Origin: Anaerolineae bacterium
GTDB lineage: Bacteria > Chloroflexota > Anaerolineae > Aggregatilineales > Phototrophicaceae
DNA length: 64,000 bases
Assembly: GCA_017303635.1 (NCBI GenBank)
Contig: JAFLCG010000016.1
Coordinates: 1-64,000 of the forward strand
Reading direction: 5' to 3'
Position 1 is the first letter of the stretch. Each line of letters opens with the position of its first letter. A program made the position numbers and the translations under genes. Below the pieces are notes generated by a model that saw only the letters and a program-made list of their open reading frames with translations, had not been told where the DNA came from and ran no database searches. Below are positions 13,825 to 21,907 of this stretch, one piece after another.

Positions 13825-15351
13825 ATGCACGCTGAACAGGGACAAAAAATCAAGAAAATCCTGGTGGCTAATCGCGGCGAAATTGCGGTGCGTGTCATCC
13901 GCGCCTGCCGTGATCTGGGCATCGGGTCGGTTGCCGTCTATTCGGATGCCGACCGCGCAGCACTCCACGTTCGTTACGCGGATGAAGCGATCCACATTGG
14001 GCCGCCGCCCCCGCGGGAAAGTTACCTGCTGGCCGAGAAGATCATCGCCGCTGCCAAGAAGACCGGCGCGGATGCCATTCACCCCGGCTACGGCTTCCTT
14101 TCCGAGCGGTCATTCTTCGCCCAGATGTGCGCGGATGAGGGCATCATCTTCATCGGCCCACCGCCCAAAGCCATCGACCTGATGGGCGATAAACAAACCG
14201 CCCGCGAAACCGTCAAGAAGAACGGCGTTAAGGTCGTCCCCGGAACCGAACCCGGTGAATCGGACGAGAACCTGCTCCGCATTGCGCCGAGTTTTGGTTT
14301 CCCCGTCCTCATCAAGGCGACTGCCGGTGGCGGTGGTAAGGGTATGCGGGCCGTCTACCGTGAGGAAGACCTGGCGGAAGCTCTTGCTTCTGCCCGCCGT
14401 GAAGCGGAAAGCGCGTTCGGCAATGGTGATGTCTATATCGAAAAGCTGTTGGTCGGTGCCCGCCATATCGAATTCCAGATTTTGGCGGACCAGCATGGGA
14501 ATACCATCCACCTGGGTGAGCGTGAATGCTCGATCCAGCGGCGGCATCAGAAACTGGTCGAAGAATCACCCAGCGTGGTGATGGATGTCGACCTGCGCGA
14601 GAAGATGGGTAAGATGGCCGTTGCCGCTGCCGAGTCCTGCGGATACGTCAATGCCGGGACGATTGAATGTCTGGTCGATAAAGACCTGAACTACTACTTC
14701 CTGGAAATGAACACCCGCCTTCAGGTCGAGCATCCGGTCACCGAACTGGTGACGGGTGTCGATCTGGTGAAGGAACAAATCCGTATCGCGCGTGGTCGCC
14801 GCATGGGGCCAACCGAGAGCTTCCTGCACCCGAAAGGCCACGCCATCGAGTGCCGCATCAATGCGGAAGACCCGTACAATGGGTTCATCCCCTCCACGGG
14901 TAAGATCAGCACGCTGCTGGTGCCGACTGGCCCCGGTGTGCGTGTGGATAGTGGTGTCTACTCCGGTTACGAAATCACCCCCTACTATGACAGCATGATT
15001 GCCAAGCTGATCTGCTGGGGTGAGGATCGTGGTGAGGCGCTGCTGCGGATGCGCCGGGCGCTGGAAGAATACACCATCATGGGTGTGAAGCATAACATCC
15101 CGTTCCATCAGAACCTGATGAGCAGCTTCAGTTTTATGGCGGGCAAGTTCGATACCAAGTGGGTGGAAGATCATTTCAGCATGACGACCTACGAGGAAGA
15201 TCCCAGCGAACAGGAACTGGAAACCGCCGCTATCGCCGCCACGCTATTTGCTCATCGCCAGCGCCAGCTCGCCAGCCAGGTCGTCACCAAAGGTGAACGT
15301 GACACCAGCAACTGGAAGTGGGTGGGCCGTTGGGAAAGGATGCACCGCTGA
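13825..15351 (+). CDS. accC: Biotin carboxylase subunit of acyl-CoA carboxylase
   Basis: ATP-dependent carboxylation of biotin. 508 residues with IKKILVANRGEIAVRVIRAC at the start, the ATP-grasp glycine loop KATAGGGGKGMRAV, ERECSIQRRHQKLVEESPS and EMNTRLQVEHPVTE containing catalytic residues. Unlike most PccA alpha chains it ends after the biotin carboxylase domain (about 450 residues plus a C-terminal extension), leaving the biotin carrier as a separate gene. AAGGAG is seven bases before the ATG, and its TGA overlaps the ATG of the next gene. Confidence 0.93.
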   Translation: MHAEQGQKIKKILVANRGEIAVRVIRACRDLGIGSVAVYSDADRAALHVRYADEAIHIGPPPPRESYLLAEKIIAAAKKTGADAIHPGYGFLSERSFFAQMCADEGIIFIGPPPKAIDLMGDKQTARETVKKNGVKVVPGTEPGESDENLLRIAPSFGFPVLIKATAGGGGKGMRAVYREEDLAEALASARREAESAFGNGDVYIEKLLVGARHIEFQILADQHGNTIHLGERECSIQRRHQKLVEESPSVVMDVDLREKMGKMAVAAAESCGYVNAGTIECLVDKDLNYYFLEMNTRLQVEHPVTELVTGVDLVKEQIRIARGRRMGPTESFLHPKGHAIECRINAEDPYNGFIPSTGKISTLLVPTGPGVRVDSGVYSGYEITPYYDSMIAKLICWGEDRGEALLRMRRALEEYTIMGVKHNIPFHQNLMSSFSFMAGKFDTKWVEDHFSMTTYEEDPSEQELETAAIAATLFAHRQRQLASQVVTKGERDTSNWKWVGRWERMHR

Positions 15352-15875
15352 TGAAGTACGTCACCACCATCAACAAGAAGAAATTCGAGATCGAGATCGA
15401 CAAAGAAGGCAAGGTATTGGTCAATGGGCAGCCGCGTGATGTGGATTTCCTGCCGCTGGGCCGTTCCTTCTACTCGATCCTGATGAATAACCTCTCGCAT
15501 GAAGTCGTCGTTGAAGAGCGCGATGAAGCCATTGAAGTCCTGCTGCATGGTCGTCTCTATAACGGGCAGGTACTGGATGAGCGGGCGCTCCTGATGGCCC
15601 AGCGCACCGGCGGCCTGCCGGGCGAAGGCGGCGATGCCTCCATCAAATCACCCATGCCCGGGCTGATTGTCTCGGTACGGGTCGAGGTGGGGGAAACGGT
15701 CAAGGCAGGGCAGACCGTCGTCATCCTCGAGTCGATGAAGATGCAGAACGAACTCAAGTCTCCCCGGGATGGCGTTGTCCAGAAGGTCAACGTCGGCCCC
15801 GGCCAGAGTGTCGAACAGAATAAGGTCCTCGTCACCATCGGCGAACCGGCAGAGGGCGGCGAGAGTCAGGGTTAG
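15351..15875 (+). CDS. Biotin carboxyl carrier protein of acyl-CoA carboxylase
   Basis: The protein of 174 residues has a C-terminal biotinyl domain with the motif ESMKMQNE; K130 is the biotinylation site. The N-terminal ~85 residues (MKYVTTINKKKFEIEI onward) form the linker/BT-like region seen in PccA-type alpha subunits, here detached from the carboxylase. Start at 15351 chosen because ATG overlaps the preceding TGA (ATGA) and upstream residues are not family-like. Works with the two preceding gene products to make (S)-methylmalonyl-CoA from propionyl-CoA, by inference from the mutase gene. Confidence 0.92.
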   Translation: MKYVTTINKKKFEIEIDKEGKVLVNGQPRDVDFLPLGRSFYSILMNNLSHEVVVEERDEAIEVLLHGRLYNGQVLDERALLMAQRTGGLPGEGGDASIKSPMPGLIVSVRVEVGETVKAGQTVVILESMKMQNELKSPRDGVVQKVNVGPGQSVEQNKVLVTIGEPAEGGESQG

Positions 15876-15905
15876 TTCCCTGTAAGCAATGCCGTTTGAA
15901 CGAGG

Positions 15906-15940
15906 CCAGCCAGTTCTGTTTCTGGCTGGTCTTGTTGTGT
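15906..15940 (+). terminator. Rho-independent terminator of the carboxylase operon
   Basis: CCAGCCAG, eight-base loop, CTGGCTGG, followed by the T-rich TCTTGTTGTGTTT. It lies 30 bases after the biotin carrier stop. Confidence 0.75.
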
Positions 15941-16068
15941 TTGGCAGGTGTTCATCCTTAGATGTGGGTTTAAAAGCTAGAACAAGCTTCAAGCAGACGT
16001 CATTAAGGTTGCTGAAACGGATGTGGATATATTATAACTAGTAGATAAATAGATAAGGGTCTTATTCG

Positions 16069-17580
16069 ATGCGCGCCACCCGGCTTCCCCTCACGATCGT
16101 TTTGTTGATCCTGCTTGGTTCGTTACCCGTTGTACAGGCTGACCCAATCCCGCGCGGCCTGGAGTTCCGTATCAACTCAAGCTATACCGGCCAATCCAAC
16201 GTCATTGCCAGCGATGTTGATGAAGCTGGTAATTATGTCATCGTGTGGGCAAGCCAGGTTGCTACAAATCTTCCTGATGTTTATGTACGACGTTTTGGGG
16301 CTAATGGGGAACCTTCTGGACTAGAGGCACAGGTAAACAGCACTTTGCCCGGGAGCTTTGGTGCCGCGGTCGCACTACGCCCTGATGGTGGGTTTTTGGT
16401 CATCTGGGCGTTTGCTGGACCGGCAGATGAAGCGGTTCGTGGAATTGCCGGACGCTTCTACGACAGCCAGGGCAGCCCTACCAGTGATGAGATTATCTTC
16501 TATTCTTTCGGACCGGGTTTACCTTCCGCTATTGGTCGGCCTACCCAACCCAGAATCTTAATGGACTCCAACGGAGACTTTGTCGTTATCTGGATAATGT
16601 ACACCAGTTATTTGGATGCCTATGCACAACGTTTTGATTCGAGTGGTACGCCGCTGGGGACGTATTTTCAATTGAACGTAGATTACGCTATCGGCGTCAA
16701 TATACATGCTGATATGGACTCTGTTGGCAACTGGATCGTTACCTGGGTTAACAGCGAAGTCAATGTGCCATCCACTAATCCACCGAGCTATGTTTATGCA
16801 AGATTATTCAATGCCGAGGGCACAGCTCGTACCGAAGAAGTGCGGGTCAGCGATGATCCGCAGGAGTTCGTTGAACACCCTAAAATCGCTACTGCAGCTG
16901 ATGGGCAGTTTGTTGTGGTCTGGTCTGCCCTTCGGCAAGGGACTCGGAACGATGTTTATGGTCAGTTATTTGACGCAGACGGAAATCGGCGCGGAGTGCA
17001 GTTCCGGGTGAACACCTTTTGGGAAGGTGAACAGGTTGCGCCAATGGTAGCCATGGATTCGGCAGGCAATTTCGTAGTTGTGTGGGTAAACTACCCTGTT
17101 CCGATGTCCTCGTCATATGATATTCGCGGCCAGTGGTTTGACAATTTGGGTATTCCGAACGGAAGCGAGTTTATTGTCTCGTCCAATAATGGGGTGCCCT
17201 CGGAGCCGATTGTCGAGCAGCCAACTGAAAGTACTGCGATGTTCGCTTTTAATCGTCGCACCGCACGTGGAACCGAGGTGTTTGGTCGGCTGTTCGACCT
17301 GACCAATACCCGTCCTCCCATTCGCAACTTCTATACGACTCCCGTTGTCAACCTGAGTTGGCTGCCAGTCGATTCCATTAATCAATATCACATCCAGGTG
17401 GATAATCAATCCAGCTTTGCTTCACCGGAAGTCTCTATTGCTAACCTCCCAGCTTCGCCTGCTTTTGAGACACCCCCGCTCCCGCCTGGACAGTATTCCT
17501 GGCGAGTCCGTGCTCAGCGTTTGAACGGCACTTGGACGAACTGGAGCGCGGTCGATACATTCGTGATCGGTGCGCCCTAG
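16069..17580 (+). CDS. Secreted repeat protein with six D-x-x-G-x-x-V-x-W blades
   Basis: The protein of 503 residues has a Sec signal peptide (hydrophobic 7-22, cleavage after VVQA), then six or so repeats of 50-60 residues, each carrying a strand like DSNGDFVVIW, DSVGNWIVTW, AADGQFVVVW or DSAGNFVVVW and a following R-x-F-[DN]-x-x-G. The pattern suggests a beta-propeller or similar repeat fold exposed outside the cell. The last ~85 residues (VVNLSWLPVDSINQYHIQV onward, ending SWRVRAQR.. TWTNWS) look like a fibronectin type III-like domain. Function unknown. A promoter-like TATTATAAC lies about 35 bases upstream. GC is lower than that of the neighbouring operon. Confidence 0.75.
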   Translation: MRATRLPLTIVLLILLGSLPVVQADPIPRGLEFRINSSYTGQSNVIASDVDEAGNYVIVWASQVATNLPDVYVRRFGANGEPSGLEAQVNSTLPGSFGAAVALRPDGGFLVIWAFAGPADEAVRGIAGRFYDSQGSPTSDEIIFYSFGPGLPSAIGRPTQPRILMDSNGDFVVIWIMYTSYLDAYAQRFDSSGTPLGTYFQLNVDYAIGVNIHADMDSVGNWIVTWVNSEVNVPSTNPPSYVYARLFNAEGTARTEEVRVSDDPQEFVEHPKIATAADGQFVVVWSALRQGTRNDVYGQLFDADGNRRGVQFRVNTFWEGEQVAPMVAMDSAGNFVVVWVNYPVPMSSSYDIRGQWFDNLGIPNGSEFIVSSNNGVPSEPIVEQPTESTAMFAFNRRTARGTEVFGRLFDLTNTRPPIRNFYTTPVVNLSWLPVDSINQYHIQVDNQSSFASPEVSIANLPASPAFETPPLPPGQYSWRVRAQRLNGTWTNWSAVDTFVIGAP

Positions 17581-17610
17581 CTGGATACTCCGGCATAGCC
17601 CGGCCTTGTG

Positions 17611-17616
17611 TATAAT
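17611..17616 (+). promoter_or_regulatory. -10 box of a nearly leaderless glycosyltransferase gene
   Basis: Perfect TATAAT, nine bases before the ATG at 17626 and without an SD sequence in between. A -35 element is not evident. Confidence 0.5.
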
Positions 17617-17625
17617 GGCTGGGCT

Positions 17626-19041
17626 ATGCTCGACCGACTTCGTACCATCCCACCCATCATTCCTGCCTTGCTCTGGCTGGCGCTGCTCGCGGCTTATGTG
17701 CTGGGCGGAGTCCCGTTTGTCCCGTTTCATGGGGACGAGTCTACGGTCATTTTCACCAGCAAAGACTATGCCTATATCTTCCTAGACCGTGACTGGTCAC
17801 GAGTGACCTATGAAGCCGATCCAGCAGACCCTGAGAAGGCCACAGAACAGGATTTAAGACTCCTCAATGGCACGCTGACCCGCTATCTGATGGGGCTGAC
17901 GTGGCAGGTGGCAGGCTTTACCATCAGCGACATCAATGCCCAGTGGGACTGGGGGGCGGACTGGAACTACAACCAATCGACGGGACACGCCCCGACCGAA
18001 GCCCTGCTTCACACCTTGCGCCTGACATCCACCCTGCTGCTAATCGTGGGTTTGATAGCTGTGTTTGCAATCGGCTGGCAGTTGGGCGGAGGATGGATCG
18101 CTTATCTGGCGAGCCTCTACTACGCGCTCAACCCAGCGCTGCTGCTCAATGGTCGCCGCGCCATGATGGAAGGGGCATTCATCGCCTTCAGCCTCTTAAC
18201 CGTCCTCGCCGGGATTGGGTTCTTGAAGCGGCCCTCACTCTGGCGGGCGCTGTTGCTGGGTGTGGCCGCCGGTCTGGCATTGGCGAGCAAGCATACCGCC
18301 GTGTTTACAGTAGCGGCAGTATACGCGACCTGTATGCTCTACCTGATTGTGCAGGCCATCCGCAGCCGTGAAGATGCGGCCAGCGATGCCGAATTTGTCC
18401 TGCTGCCCTACGCGGTGCTGGCTGCTGCGGTGACAGGCGGCGTATTCATCCTGCTCAACCCCGCCTGGTGGAGCGATCCGCTCGCCCGCATTCTGGAAGT
18501 GCTGGAACGGCGGCAGGACTTGCTCGGTGGGCAGACCGCCTTCTTTGGCGGCTACGCCTCGTTGACCGACCAGATTGCCGGGTTCTTGCGGCAGGTCTTC
18601 CTGGCCCAACCCCAGTTCTTTGAAGTGCAGGCCTGGCAGGTCTGGCTGAGCGATCAAATTCAGGCTTACGAAGCATCGCCCTGGCGCGGGTTCGCCGTCG
18701 GTGGATCAGTGGTTGGTGCCATCCTACTGTGTGCTATGATGGCGCTAGGTTTGAGTTTGCTGCTGCGTGGTCCGGTGGAGCGTTCGGCGGCGCGTTGGGT
18801 GATTGGATTATGGGCGCTGGCCATGCTGCTGACGACAGCACTGCTCACCCCGGTGGAGTGGGGGCGTTACTATCTACCAGCGTATCCAGCCGTGGGATTG
18901 GTCGCCTCGGTCGGTGTGATCTGGTTGGTGCAGCAGGTATGGAATCGCCGCCCTCGCCGCTATCCCATCCCGGAGCCAACCCCAGTCCCTGGTTTTGACG
19001 GTATTCCGCTGCCTTTTGATGATGACGATACGCAGACCTGA
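17626..19041 (+). CDS. GT-C-type membrane glycosyltransferase (GT39/ArnT-like)
   Basis: The protein of 471 residues has about ten membrane spans. After the first span comes VPFHGDESTVIFTSKDYAYIFLDRDWS, with the acidic G-D-E-S pair in the first external loop as in dolichyl-phosphate-mannose and ArnT-type GT-C enzymes, which use polyprenyl-phosphate sugars. A second signature, HTLRLTSTLLLIVGL, precedes NPALLLNGRRAMMEGAFIAF. The hydrophilic C-terminus ends in a D-D-D-D cluster. Start at 17626 just after TATAAT. It forms a tandem with another GT-C gene at 19152. Confidence 0.8.
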   Translation: MLDRLRTIPPIIPALLWLALLAAYVLGGVPFVPFHGDESTVIFTSKDYAYIFLDRDWSRVTYEADPADPEKATEQDLRLLNGTLTRYLMGLTWQVAGFTISDINAQWDWGADWNYNQSTGHAPTEALLHTLRLTSTLLLIVGLIAVFAIGWQLGGGWIAYLASLYYALNPALLLNGRRAMMEGAFIAFSLLTVLAGIGFLKRPSLWRALLLGVAAGLALASKHTAVFTVAAVYATCMLYLIVQAIRSREDAASDAEFVLLPYAVLAAAVTGGVFILLNPAWWSDPLARILEVLERRQDLLGGQTAFFGGYASLTDQIAGFLRQVFLAQPQFFEVQAWQVWLSDQIQAYEASPWRGFAVGGSVVGAILLCAMMALGLSLLLRGPVERSAARWVIGLWALAMLLTTALLTPVEWGRYYLPAYPAVGLVASVGVIWLVQQVWNRRPRRYPIPEPTPVPGFDGIPLPFDDDDTQT

Positions 19042-19084
19042 GTAGCCCTCTGCCGGATAGCGAAGGCATAAGAATGACATGCTG

Positions 19085-19142
19085 CTCTCCATGCTTTGTA
19101 CTCAGAACTTTGCACTGTGTACTTTAGTTTTACTGTGAACTG
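19085..19142 (+). repeat. TACTCAGAACTTTGCACTG-type dispersed repeat
   Basis: Contains GTACTCAGAACTTTGCACTG, then TGTACTTTAGTTTTACTGTG and AACTG. Same vocabulary as the in-frame tracts inside the following gene at 19975-20030 and 20171-20210. No SD sequence for the next gene is visible between it and the ATG. Confidence 0.5.
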
Positions 19143-19151
19143 ATTTTCCCT

Positions 19152-21827
19152 ATGCCTTATTGGATAAACTCAACCCTCGCCGCGACGCCGGCGCTGCTCT
19201 GGATGTTTTTGGGCCTGGGTTTGCCCTGGGCACTCCTGCTCTTGCCCCGGCGCGACTGGCGCGACCCGGGTGTAGTGGGGACGCTGACACTGGCTTTTGG
19301 CCCGGCGCTGCTGACTGGCTGGATGTTCATCCTCGGCACCATTGGCGGCGCACAGAACAGCGCGCTCATCACTCGTGATTTGACCCTGCTGGGAACTGCT
19401 GTCATTGCCGCCCTCGGCTGGTTGCTCGTCTGGCGTAAATTCTCTCGACCATCAGCCACTACCCACCAATCACGTACCACTGACCACCAGCCACCAGTCA
19501 TTCGTTTCGATGAACGCCTCCTCATCCTGCTGATCGGCATCGCCCTCATCGTCCGCTGGGTGGGCGTGGCCTACTGGCCTTCGACAGCCTACGATGCCCG
19601 CTGGGTGTATGCCTATCAGGGGCAGCTCTACGCGCTCAAGGGCTTTATCCCACCGGACCTTGGTTACTATCCACCTTTTCTGGCGCTTCAACATGCCTGG
19701 CTCCATCTAGCGGTTGGTGGGGTCGATGACCACGCAGCGCGGGCGGTCTTGCCCTGGTTGCATCTGGGGAGCATACTGGCGGCGTATACACTGGGGCGGT
19801 TGTTGTTCACCCGCCGGGTGGGGATTTATCTGGCAGCCATTTGGGCGCTTTACCCTCACATGGGCGAATGGTCGCGCTATGGTGATTTGGAAGTACCGCT
19901 GGCTTTCCTCTTCACTGCTGCGGCTGCTTTTTTCCTGAAGGCGATCAGCGATCAGCTTCCAGGCTCCCGCCCTGCACAAGGCAGTACTCAGCACTCAACA
20001 CTCCGTACTGAACCATCGACTATCCGCTATGCCCTCATCGCTGGCCTGCTGCTCGGCATCGGTCTGTGGACGAAGCCTACGATGGGTGCCTTCATCTGGG
20101 GCGTGATGCTGCTGGTAGGCTTACGCTTGATCTGGCAGGTCGTTTCACACCTGCCATTCCTCGCTCCCCTAACGAATAATCTGAGAACTCAAGACTCAGT
20201 ACGCAGCGCTGTTTCACGGCTAGCAGTCATTCGCCACGTACTGTTGGTCCCGTTGTTCACCGCTCTGGCCTGTATCCCTTTGGGTGCAGCCTGGTACTTA
20301 CGGAACATCCTGCTCGGGCATAATGCGGTCGATTTTCCGCCTGGAATTTGGCTGGAACGCGCCGCCCGGAGCGGTGCTGAGTTTGGTTGGCCGCTGCTGG
20401 CATTATTGGTGGGCGTAGCTTTTCTGCTCTCCGGGGCTGCATCCACCAAATCACGCCCCGCTTACCGCTGGCTACTGAGCGGAACAGGACTAGTCTTGCT
20501 GGCGACTCTGCCGACCATCCAGCAACCCGGACGGATGGGACTAATCGAGTGGGGCGCATTGCTGGTTGGTATTGGTTTGGTCACATGGGCGATCTGGAAG
20601 TGGGTGCCGACCACTGGAACAGAAACCCGGCGCATGGTGACGCTCATCGGCGCCGCTGGATTATTGGCGCTGCCGTATTTTGTGACCTGGTTCTACTCCT
20701 ATAGTTATCATTACCGACTGTCTTTTGCCATCGTACCGCTGCTGATCTTGCCGACGGCGGTTCTTTTGGCCCGCTGGACAGAACAGCGGACGATTACCGA
20801 GACACGGACTTTACATAAGGGACCCAGAGTTCGATCTGTCTTGATCGGGATCGTCATCACGATGTTGGCGCTACCCGGGATCATCAATCCTTTGTATGAC
20901 CCGAACGCCGGGTGGGATTGGCTCTGGACGGATAAACTGCCGGACGACCATGCTCGCCATCGCTCCGGCAATCAGGCGCTCATGGCCGTGGTTGATGGTC
21001 TGCAAATCTACCTGGACACCCATGATCCACAGACCGAGCCGCTGCGAGTGGTGGCTCCCGGTGCGCTCCAACTGCCATTCTTTTTCCCGTTAGAGGATAT
21101 TGATACCAATCCCACGCCAACGCATATTGGCGATCTTGAGGGCGTGACCTACTTCATCTATGGCGTGCCGGAAAGTGGTGGCGACTTCAGCACCTTTACG
21201 ATGGGCGTGAACCCGGTACTGGACTTGCTAGGGCGGGCCGTCGAAGGGGAAGATGATCAGCGCACACCGCTCCGGCGGGCTTGGTGGGCAGATGACGGCA
21301 TCTTCCAGTTTAATGTGTATGAGCTGCACCTGGAACGCCGGTTTACGCCGCCGAAAGATTATGCCGCTATCGAAGATGAGATTACCTTTGGTGGAATGGT
21401 CCGGCTGTTGGGTTACGATCTGGTGGGTCTCGAACTCTGGCAGGGTAGGCCGCTGTGGATGCATCTCTACTGGCAGGTGCTGGAACGCCCTGACCGGGAT
21501 TACTTCGTCTATGTTCACCTGCGCGATCGGGCTGGCAACTTGGTTCAAGCCTGGGACGGGCCTGTGAGCTGGCGGGATGATGGCTTCCAGTGGGATGCTC
21601 CGAACTACTATTCCAGCCTGATCTGGGAGCCGGGGGAATATATCGTGGATCGCCGCATCCCTCGCCTTCAAGAACCCATCCCGCCTTTTGTCGAGGATTA
21701 TCAGATTGTGGTTGGTTTATATGATCCGCAGACCAATGAACGGCTGCCGCTGTTGGTCGATGGTCAACCGACTGGTGATGGCTGGGCGATCCCGCACCCC
21801 TTTGTGGTCAAGGCAGAACCACAGTGA
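19152..21827 (+). CDS. Large GT-C-type membrane glycosyltransferase with repeat-derived inserts
   Basis: The protein of 891 residues has about a dozen membrane spans in the first 560 residues and a soluble C-terminal domain of about 330 residues. The GT-C-like loop is STAYDARWVYAYQGQLYALK, the equivalent of the G-D-E motif region in the neighbour, with D and Y-A-Y. The soluble part has a beta-rich domain (GGMVRLLGYDLVGLELWQG, FVYVHLRDRAGNLVQAWDG), the type appended to many Chloroflexota GT39-like proteins. Three interdomain loops are hydrophilic and encoded by dispersed-repeat DNA (near residues 100-116, 274-290 and 340-352). The donor and acceptor are unknown; with the upstream GT-C gene it may modify cell-surface glycans. 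Confidence 0.75.
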   Translation: MPYWINSTLAATPALLWMFLGLGLPWALLLLPRRDWRDPGVVGTLTLAFGPALLTGWMFILGTIGGAQNSALITRDLTLLGTAVIAALGWLLVWRKFSRPSATTHQSRTTDHQPPVIRFDERLLILLIGIALIVRWVGVAYWPSTAYDARWVYAYQGQLYALKGFIPPDLGYYPPFLALQHAWLHLAVGGVDDHAARAVLPWLHLGSILAAYTLGRLLFTRRVGIYLAAIWALYPHMGEWSRYGDLEVPLAFLFTAAAAFFLKAISDQLPGSRPAQGSTQHSTLRTEPSTIRYALIAGLLLGIGLWTKPTMGAFIWGVMLLVGLRLIWQVVSHLPFLAPLTNNLRTQDSVRSAVSRLAVIRHVLLVPLFTALACIPLGAAWYLRNILLGHNAVDFPPGIWLERAARSGAEFGWPLLALLVGVAFLLSGAASTKSRPAYRWLLSGTGLVLLATLPTIQQPGRMGLIEWGALLVGIGLVTWAIWKWVPTTGTETRRMVTLIGAAGLLALPYFVTWFYSYSYHYRLSFAIVPLLILPTAVLLARWTEQRTITETRTLHKGPRVRSVLIGIVITMLALPGIINPLYDPNAGWDWLWTDKLPDDHARHRSGNQALMAVVDGLQIYLDTHDPQTEPLRVVAPGALQLPFFFPLEDIDTNPTPTHIGDLEGVTYFIYGVPESGGDFSTFTMGVNPVLDLLGRAVEGEDDQRTPLRRAWWADDGIFQFNVYELHLERRFTPPKDYAAIEDEITFGGMVRLLGYDLVGLELWQGRPLWMHLYWQVLERPDRDYFVYVHLRDRAGNLVQAWDGPVSWRDDGFQWDAPNYYSSLIWEPGEYIVDRRIPRLQEPIPPFVEDYQIVVGLYDPQTNERLPLLVDGQPTGDGWAIPHPFVVKAEPQ
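19448..19502 (+). repeat. In-frame dispersed repeat tract in the GT-C gene (1)
   Basis: ACCATCAGCCACTACCCACC followed by further ACCACTGACCACCAGCCACC words, encoding PSATTHQSRTTDHQPP between two membrane spans. The same words occur in intergenic DNA at 29766-29800 and 50072-50104. Confidence 0.6.
19975..20030 (+). repeat. In-frame dispersed repeat tract in the GT-C gene (2)
   Basis: AGTACTCAGCACTCAACACTC, then CGTACTGAACCATCGACTATC. Encodes a hydrophilic Q-G-S-T-Q-H-S-T-L-R-T-E-P-S loop between spans. Confidence 0.6.
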
Positions 21828-21863
21828 TTGGTCAGTTTGTGATGCGCGTCATCGCCATCTGCG

Positions 21864-21869
21864 TATAAT
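21864..21869 (+). promoter_or_regulatory. -10 box upstream of the haloperoxidase-like gene
   Basis: TATAAT at 21864-21869, 38 bases before the ATG at 21908; GAGAGGGATAA follows as a poor SD region. No clear -35. Confidence 0.4.
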
Positions 21870-21907
21870 TGTGAATAGGCATTCATTACGAGAGGGATAA
21901 CTGAACC

